The notes under the pieces were generated by a model. That model did no database searches. It saw only the letters and a program-made list of their open reading frames with translations, and was not told where the DNA came from. Below, piece by piece: positions 60,142 through 64,000 of a stretch of DNA of 64,000 bases. How positions within the stretch are numbered: position 1 is the stretch's first letter; the number at the start of each line of letters is the position of its first letter. The position numbers and the translations under genes are program-made. This DNA is from an uncultured Clostridia bacterium (lineage in GTDB: Bacteria; Bacillota; Clostridia; Christensenellales; UBA1242), in contig CAKVOP010000004.1 of NCBI GenBank assembly GCA_934793215.1, positions 1-64,000 on the forward strand, given 5' to 3'.

Positions 60142-60429
60142 ATGAACACAAAAACAGTTAAAAAACCTTATGTTCATCCAAGTCTTGTTAAGAAAGTTGC
60201 AGAAATGCAGGCTTCTGGGGTTAAAAGACCTATTAAGACTTGGGCAAGATCATCTACTATCTATCCTGATTTCGTAGGATTCACATTTGCAGTGCACAAT
60301 GGAAAGAAACATGTCCCTGTATATTGCACAGCAGATATGGTAGGACACAAACTTGGAGAATTCGCTCCAACAAGAACTTACAAGGGACACACTAAAAAGT
60401 CGGCAACAGCAACAAAGGCTGGTAAATAG
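60142..60429 (+). CDS. rpsS: Ribosomal protein S19
   Basis: 95 residues, 30S head protein next to S13. Conserved IKTWARSSTIYPDFVG and AVHNGKKHVPV, HKLGEFAPTRTYKGH. The N-terminus MNTKTVKKPYVHPSL is slightly unusual against the common MGRSLKKGPF. Confidence 0.96.
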   Translation: MNTKTVKKPYVHPSLVKKVAEMQASGVKRPIKTWARSSTIYPDFVGFTFAVHNGKKHVPVYCTADMVGHKLGEFAPTRTYKGHTKKSATATKAGK

Positions 60430-60438
60430 AGGTAAACA

Positions 60439-60828
60439 ATGGCTACAAGAACTAGATTAAAGGCAGAAAAAAGAAATTCTGCAAAGAAATACCCTCATGC
60501 AGAGGCTAAGTATGTTAGAATTAGTCCATCTAAAGTAACATACATTCTTGACCTTGTTCGTGGAAAGAAAGCAGAAGAAGCCGTTGCAATTTTAGAGAAT
60601 ATGCCTGATAAGGGTGCGTTTGAAGCGCTTAAAGTTCTCAAAAGTGCAATTGCTAACGCTGAAAACAACATGGGCAAAGCTGTTGATACTTTATTCGTTA
60701 AAGAAACTTATGTTACAAGCGGACCTCAATTCAAAAGAATGTCTTGCAGAGCAAAAGGTTCTGGAAATGTTATACTCAAAAAGACTTCACACATCACATT
60801 CGTGCTTGATGAAGTGGTAGGAGGCTAA
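60439..60828 (+). CDS. rplV: Ribosomal protein L22
   Basis: 129 residues; its beta-hairpin lines the exit tunnel. Conserved KYVRISPSKVTYILDLVRGK and FKRMSCRAKGSGNVILKKTS. The N-terminal 15 residues are a basic extension. Stop is 2 nt before rpsC. Confidence 0.96.
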   Translation: MATRTRLKAEKRNSAKKYPHAEAKYVRISPSKVTYILDLVRGKKAEEAVAILENMPDKGAFEALKVLKSAIANAENNMGKAVDTLFVKETYVTSGPQFKRMSCRAKGSGNVILKKTSHITFVLDEVVGG

Positions 60829-60830
60829 GA

Positions 60831-61502
60831 ATGGGACAAAAAGTTAGTCCAGTGGGACTTAGATTAGGTATCAATAAAGATTGGAACTCTACTTGGTATG
60901 CCGATAAGCAAACTTTTGCTGCAAACCTTAAAGAGGACCAAGAGGTTAAGTCTTTCCTTCGCAAGAAATATAAAGCTTGCTCAATTTCAAACATCACTAT
61001 TGAAAGAACAGAAGGAAAACTTATTGTTAATATCTTCACTGCTAAACCTGGTATGATTATCGGTACAAAGGGTGCAGGAATTGAAGAAATTAAAAAAGAA
61101 ATCGCTCAAAGAGTTAGACCTGTTAAACTTTTGCTTGTAAATGTTAAAGAAGTTAAAAGACCAGACCTTGACGCAACACTTGTTGCTGAAAGCATTGCTC
61201 AACAACTTGAAAAACGTGTTGCTGCTAAAAGAGCATTAAAACAAGCAATGGAAAGAGTTATGAAAGCTGGTGCAAAGGGCTGCAAACTTCAAGTAAGTGG
61301 CGTTCTTGCAAAAGCAAATGAAAAATCTCAAATTGAAAAACAATTTAGAGGAAGCGTTCCTCTTCATACTCTTAGAGCTGACATTGATTATGGTGAGGCT
61401 GCTGCTTACACTATGATTGGTAAAATCGGTGTTAAATGCTGGATTTACAAAGGTGAAATCCTTGGAAAGAGAACATCTGACCAAAAAGGAGGACAAGAAT
61501 AA
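60831..61502 (+). CDS. rpsC: Ribosomal protein S3
   Basis: 223 residues, mRNA-entry side of the 30S; KH-type domain with MIIGTKGAGIEEIKKEI. N-terminal MGQKVSPVGLRLGINKDWNS and C-terminal GVKCWIYKGEIL are typical. GGAGG lies inside rplV. Confidence 0.97.
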   Translation: MGQKVSPVGLRLGINKDWNSTWYADKQTFAANLKEDQEVKSFLRKKYKACSISNITIERTEGKLIVNIFTAKPGMIIGTKGAGIEEIKKEIAQRVRPVKLLLVNVKEVKRPDLDATLVAESIAQQLEKRVAAKRALKQAMERVMKAGAKGCKLQVSGVLAKANEKSQIEKQFRGSVPLHTLRADIDYGEAAAYTMIGKIGVKCWIYKGEILGKRTSDQKGGQE

Positions 61503-61939
61503 TGTTAATGCCTAAAAGAGTTAAAAGAAGAAGAGTTCATAGAGGTAGAATGACTGGTAAGGCTACAAAAGGCAACACTCTCACATATGGAACATATGGA
61601 ATGATTGCAACAGAGCCATGCTGGATTAAATCTAACCAAATTGAAGCTGCTCGTATCGCTCTTACTAGATATACAAGAAGAGATGGTAAGGTTTGGATTA
61701 AAATCTTCCCAGACAAGCCAGTTACAAAGAAACCTGCTGATACTCGTATGGGTTCTGGTAAAGGTTCACCTGAATTTTGGGTTGCAGTTGTTAAACCTGG
61801 CAGAGTGCTTTTTGAAATCGAAGGCGTAAGCGAAGATACAGCAAAAGAAGCACTTAGACTTGCAGGACACAAACTTCCTTGCAAAACTAAATTTATTAAA
61901 AAAGAAGTCGAAAAAGGTGGTGTGAAAGATGAAAACTAA
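61502..61939 (+). CDS. rplP: Ribosomal protein L16
   Basis: 145 residues, near the A site of the 50S. MLMPKRVKRRRVHRGRMTGK, FPDKPVTKKPADTRMGSGKG and GKGSPEFWVAVVKPGRV are diagnostic. ATG at 61502 overlaps the rpsC stop by one base and fits the family's MLxPKR start; a second ATG at 61508 is possible. Confidence 0.97.
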   Translation: MLMPKRVKRRRVHRGRMTGKATKGNTLTYGTYGMIATEPCWIKSNQIEAARIALTRYTRRDGKVWIKIFPDKPVTKKPADTRMGSGKGSPEFWVAVVKPGRVLFEIEGVSEDTAKEALRLAGHKLPCKTKFIKKEVEKGGVKDEN

Positions 61940-62141
61940 TGATATTAAATATTTATCAGTTGAAGAACTTAATGCCAAATTGAAAGAACTTAATAGCGAA
62001 TTATTTAATCTTCGTTTCTCTCATGCTACAAGAAGCCTTGCAAATCCTATGGCTATTCACAATGTTAAAAAGGATATTGCAAGAATTAAAACTATTTTAA
62101 GAGAAAGACAGCTCGAAGGAGGAAACGATGGAAACAATTAG
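61929..62141 (+). CDS. rpmC: Ribosomal protein L29
   Basis: 70 residues, two-helix exit-tunnel protein: LNAKLKELNSELFNLRF and NVKKDIARIKTILRER. Overlaps rplP by 11 nt and rpsQ by 14 nt, so all three are coupled. Confidence 0.94.
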   Translation: MKTNDIKYLSVEELNAKLKELNSELFNLRFSHATRSLANPMAIHNVKKDIARIKTILRERQLEGGNDGNN

Positions 62142-62391
62142 AAATTCAAGAATCTCTCGTATTGGCGAAGTTGTAAGCGCTGGAAAGATGGACAAAACTG
62201 TTGTAGTTAAAGTCGTTTCAAGAGTTAAGAGTCCTATCTACAAAAAAGTTGTTCAAAAGTCGAAGACATTCAAGGCTCACGATGAAAACAATGAATGCGG
62301 AATTGGTGATACAGTTCGTATTATGGAAACTCGTCCACTTTCAAAGGACAAGTATTTCAGAGTTGTTGAAATCATCGAAAAGGCTAAATAA
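62128..62391 (+). CDS. rpsQ: Ribosomal protein S17
   Basis: 87 residues, OB-fold 16S binder: GEVVSAGKMDKTVVVKV and MDKTVVV with ETRPLSKDKYFRVVEI. Ribosome site GAAGGAGG lies within rpmC. Confidence 0.96.
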   Translation: METIRNSRISRIGEVVSAGKMDKTVVVKVVSRVKSPIYKKVVQKSKTFKAHDENNECGIGDTVRIMETRPLSKDKYFRVVEIIEKAK

Positions 62392-62406
62392 TAAGGAGGA
62401 ACAGTT

Positions 62407-62775
62407 ATGATTCAACCACAAACAAGATTAAAAGTTGCTGATAACACTGGTGCAAAAGAAATTATGTGCATTAGAGTACTTGGCGGTTCTTTTAGAAGAA
62501 GTGGAAACATCGGTGACATTATTGTTGCTGCCGTTAAAAAGGCTATCCCTGGCGGAACAGTAAAGAAAGGTGATGTTGTTAAAGCAGTTATTGTTCGTTC
62601 TTCAAAAGGCCTTAGAAGAGCAGATGGTTCTCACATTAGATTTGATGATAATGCTGCGGTTATTATTGATAACCAAAAGCAACCAAAAGGAACTCGTGTG
62701 TTTGGACCTATCGCAAGAGAACTTCGTGACAAGGGATATATGAAAATTATTTCTCTTGCACCAGATGTAATTTAA
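62407..62775 (+). CDS. rplN: Ribosomal protein L14
   Basis: 122 residues, at the subunit interface. MIQPQTRLKVADNTGAKEIM and FGPIARELRDKGYMKIISLA are near-universal. AAGGAGG upstream. Confidence 0.98.
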   Translation: MIQPQTRLKVADNTGAKEIMCIRVLGGSFRRSGNIGDIIVAAVKKAIPGGTVKKGDVVKAVIVRSSKGLRRADGSHIRFDDNAAVIIDNQKQPKGTRVFGPIARELRDKGYMKIISLAPDVI

Positions 62776-62787
62776 AAGGAGCACGTA

Positions 62788-63201
62788 ATGAAGATGACAG
62801 TTAAAACAGGCGACACAGTTGTTGTGCTTGCTGGAAAAGACAAAGGTAAGACAGGAAAAGTTACCGCTGTTAGCGCTGATCAAGGAAGAGTTATTGTTGA
62901 AAACGTCAATGTTGTAAGCAAACATCAAAAGCCAAGATCACAAGAAGACAAAGGCGGAATCATCAAAAAATCTGCTCCTATTGATGCATCAAATGTTCAA
63001 GTTGTTTGCCCAGTTTGCGGAAAAGCTACAAGAGTGGCTCACAGCGAAGTTGATGGCAAGAAAGTTAGAACTTGCAAAAAATGCAATGCTTCTCTTGACA
63101 AAGCATTCGTAAAGAAAACAACAAAGAAAGCAGAAAAACCTGCTACCGAGAAAAAAACAACAAAAAAGTCGACAGCAAAAAAGGCTACAAGTGAGGAATA
63201 A
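62788..63201 (+). CDS. rplX: Ribosomal protein L24, extended
   Basis: 137 residues versus the usual 100-105. KOW motif KTGDTVVVLAGKDKGKTGKV, then a zinc-ribbon-like CPVCGKATR ... CKKCNA (about 73-96) and a Lys/Thr/Ala-rich tail (KKTTKKAEKPATEKKTTKKS). One of the first proteins to bind 23S rRNA. The basic tail probably contacts rRNA; unusual length. Confidence 0.95.
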   Translation: MKMTVKTGDTVVVLAGKDKGKTGKVTAVSADQGRVIVENVNVVSKHQKPRSQEDKGGIIKKSAPIDASNVQVVCPVCGKATRVAHSEVDGKKVRTCKKCNASLDKAFVKKTTKKAEKPATEKKTTKKSTAKKATSEE

Positions 63202-63204
63202 ACC

Positions 63205-63756
63205 ATGGCTAAAGAACAAAATAGAATTTTAGAAAACTATAAAAAAGAAGTTGTTCCTGCCCTCATTAAAGAATTTGGATACAAAAATGTTAACGAAGTT
63301 CCAAAACTCGTTAAAATTGTACTCAATATGGGGCTTGGTGAAGTTAAATCAAACTCAAAAAGTTTCAACATTGCTGTTGAAGAACTTGCAGTTATCGCTG
63401 GTCAAAAGCCAGTTGTAACTACTGCTAAAAAGTCTATTTCTAACTTCGCAGTTAGGGAAGGACAAAAAATCGGTGCAAAAGTTACTTTAAGAGGGGATAG
63501 AATGTATGAGTTCTTTGATAGACTCACTGCAATCGCTCTTCCAAAGGTAAGAGATTTTAGAGGAATTTCTGACAAGTCATTTGATGGCAGAGGAAACTAC
63601 TCTATGGGAATTAAGGAACAACTTATTTTCCCTGAAATCGTATATGAAAAAGTCGAAAAAATCAGAGGTTTTGATATTACTTTTGTAACAACTGCAAAAA
63701 CCAATGAAGAAGCAAAAGCACTTTTGAAGGCACTTGGATTGCCTTTTGCTAAATAG
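63205..63756 (+). CDS. rplE: Ribosomal protein L5
   Basis: 183 residues, binds 5S rRNA in the central protuberance. VPKLVKIVLNMGLGEVKSNS, GQKPVVTTAKKSISNFAVRE and GRGNYSMGIKEQLIFPEI are diagnostic. 3 nt after rplX. Confidence 0.97.
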   Translation: MAKEQNRILENYKKEVVPALIKEFGYKNVNEVPKLVKIVLNMGLGEVKSNSKSFNIAVEELAVIAGQKPVVTTAKKSISNFAVREGQKIGAKVTLRGDRMYEFFDRLTAIALPKVRDFRGISDKSFDGRGNYSMGIKEQLIFPEIVYEKVEKIRGFDITFVTTAKTNEEAKALLKALGLPFAK

Positions 63757-63766
63757 GAGTTTCATT

Positions 63767-63952
63767 ATGGCTAAAAAAGCATTAGTTGAAAAACAAAAAA
63801 GAACACAAAAATATCAAACCAGAGAATACACAAGATGCTCACTCTGTGGAAGACCACATGCAGTTCTCAGAAAATACGGAATTTGCAGAATTTGCTTCCG
63901 CGAACTTGCAAATAAGGGTGAAATTCCTGGTGTAAAGAAAGCAAGTTGGTAA
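63767..63952 (+). CDS. rpsZ: Ribosomal protein S14, zinc-binding type
   Basis: 61 residues, the short Zn-binding S14 form: RCSLCGRPH...CRICFRELA gives the CxxC...CxxC site; ends GVKKASW. Start at 63767 has AGGAG upstream; an earlier in-frame Met at 63734 lies inside rplE. Confidence 0.96.
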   Translation: MAKKALVEKQKRTQKYQTREYTRCSLCGRPHAVLRKYGICRICFRELANKGEIPGVKKASW

Positions 63953-63966
63953 TTAAGGAGGAAAAA

Positions 63967-64000
63967 ATGTTAGTTACAGATCCAATCGCAGATATGCTCA
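63967..64000 (+). CDS. rpsH: Ribosomal protein S8, 5' end (partial)
   Basis: The frame begins MLVTDPIADML, the S8 N-terminus (TDPIADMLT), behind AAGGAGG. It runs off the window end. Position after rpsZ matches the standard operon order. Confidence 0.9.
   Translation, partial: MLVTDPIADML

Overview
The window is AT-rich chromosomal DNA from a low-GC Firmicutes-type bacterium, most likely an uncultured anaerobic gut Clostridia lineage. The support is the AT-rich base use, strong AGGAGG ribosome sites, TTGACA/TATAAT promoters, a SAM-I riboswitch, spmA/spmB and a Firmicutes-order S10 ribosomal operon. TGA is used as a stop (spmA), so the code is standard. A secreted M60-type peptidase, a GH2 beta-galactosidase and large repeat adhesin-like surface proteins suggest life on host or dietary glycans; this is inference.

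Layout. 1-865: 3' end of 23S rRNA, 5S rRNA, and a compact multi-hairpin non-coding RNA with its own terminator. 1.4-8.2 kb: a SIMPL-domain protein, small hypothetical genes, an HD phosphohydrolase and a coiled-coil gene pair. 8.5-13.3 kb: tRNA-Ala, a secreted repeat protein, engB, an RlmD/RumA-type methyltransferase, two hypotheticals and tRNA-Arg. 13.6-19 kb: a two-gene surface operon, a glycosidase-like lipoprotein and a calcineurin-type phosphoesterase, sharing one beta-sandwich domain. 19-23.7 kb: SAM-I riboswitch and metK, a tandem N-formylglutamate-amidohydrolase-like protein, an HD pseudogene and a small anchored protein. About 23.8-29.05 kb: an accessory island with an AbrB-type regulator, a single-chain restriction-modification enzyme, a large inverted repeat and a large serine recombinase whose frame runs into tRNA-Ser. 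29.5-36.9 kb: M60 metallopeptidase behind a structured leader, a DUF11 protein, a zinc-ribbon membrane protein, Cu/Zn superoxide dismutase, a CrtO-like acyltransferase, a glycolipid-type glycosyltransferase and an ASCH protein. 37-40.7 kb: a decayed gene, a 56-residue ORF, spmB/spmA, tatD and ksgA. 40.8-44.4 kb: a conjugation-like polytopic membrane protein, a tiny gene repeating its C-terminal tail, and mscL. 44.6-55 kb: tRNA-Val with duplicated 3'-end fragments, GH2 beta-galactosidase and a 1611-residue repeat/LRR surface protein. 55.3-56.7 kb: a 42-residue ORF, an 88-residue gene and recO. 57.1-64 kb: the S10 operon from rpsJ to the start of rpsH.

How they work together. Housekeeping blocks (rRNA, S10 operon, ksgA, engB, rlmD-type, recO, metK) alternate with secreted or surface genes, which are mostly single genes or pairs with their own promoters and strong terminators. 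The strongest candidates for something undescribed are the multi-hairpin RNA behind the 5S gene, the conjugation-like protein with its detached tail gene, the structured leader of the M60 gene, the restriction island with its stem-loop, and two very small ORFs with strong ribosome sites.
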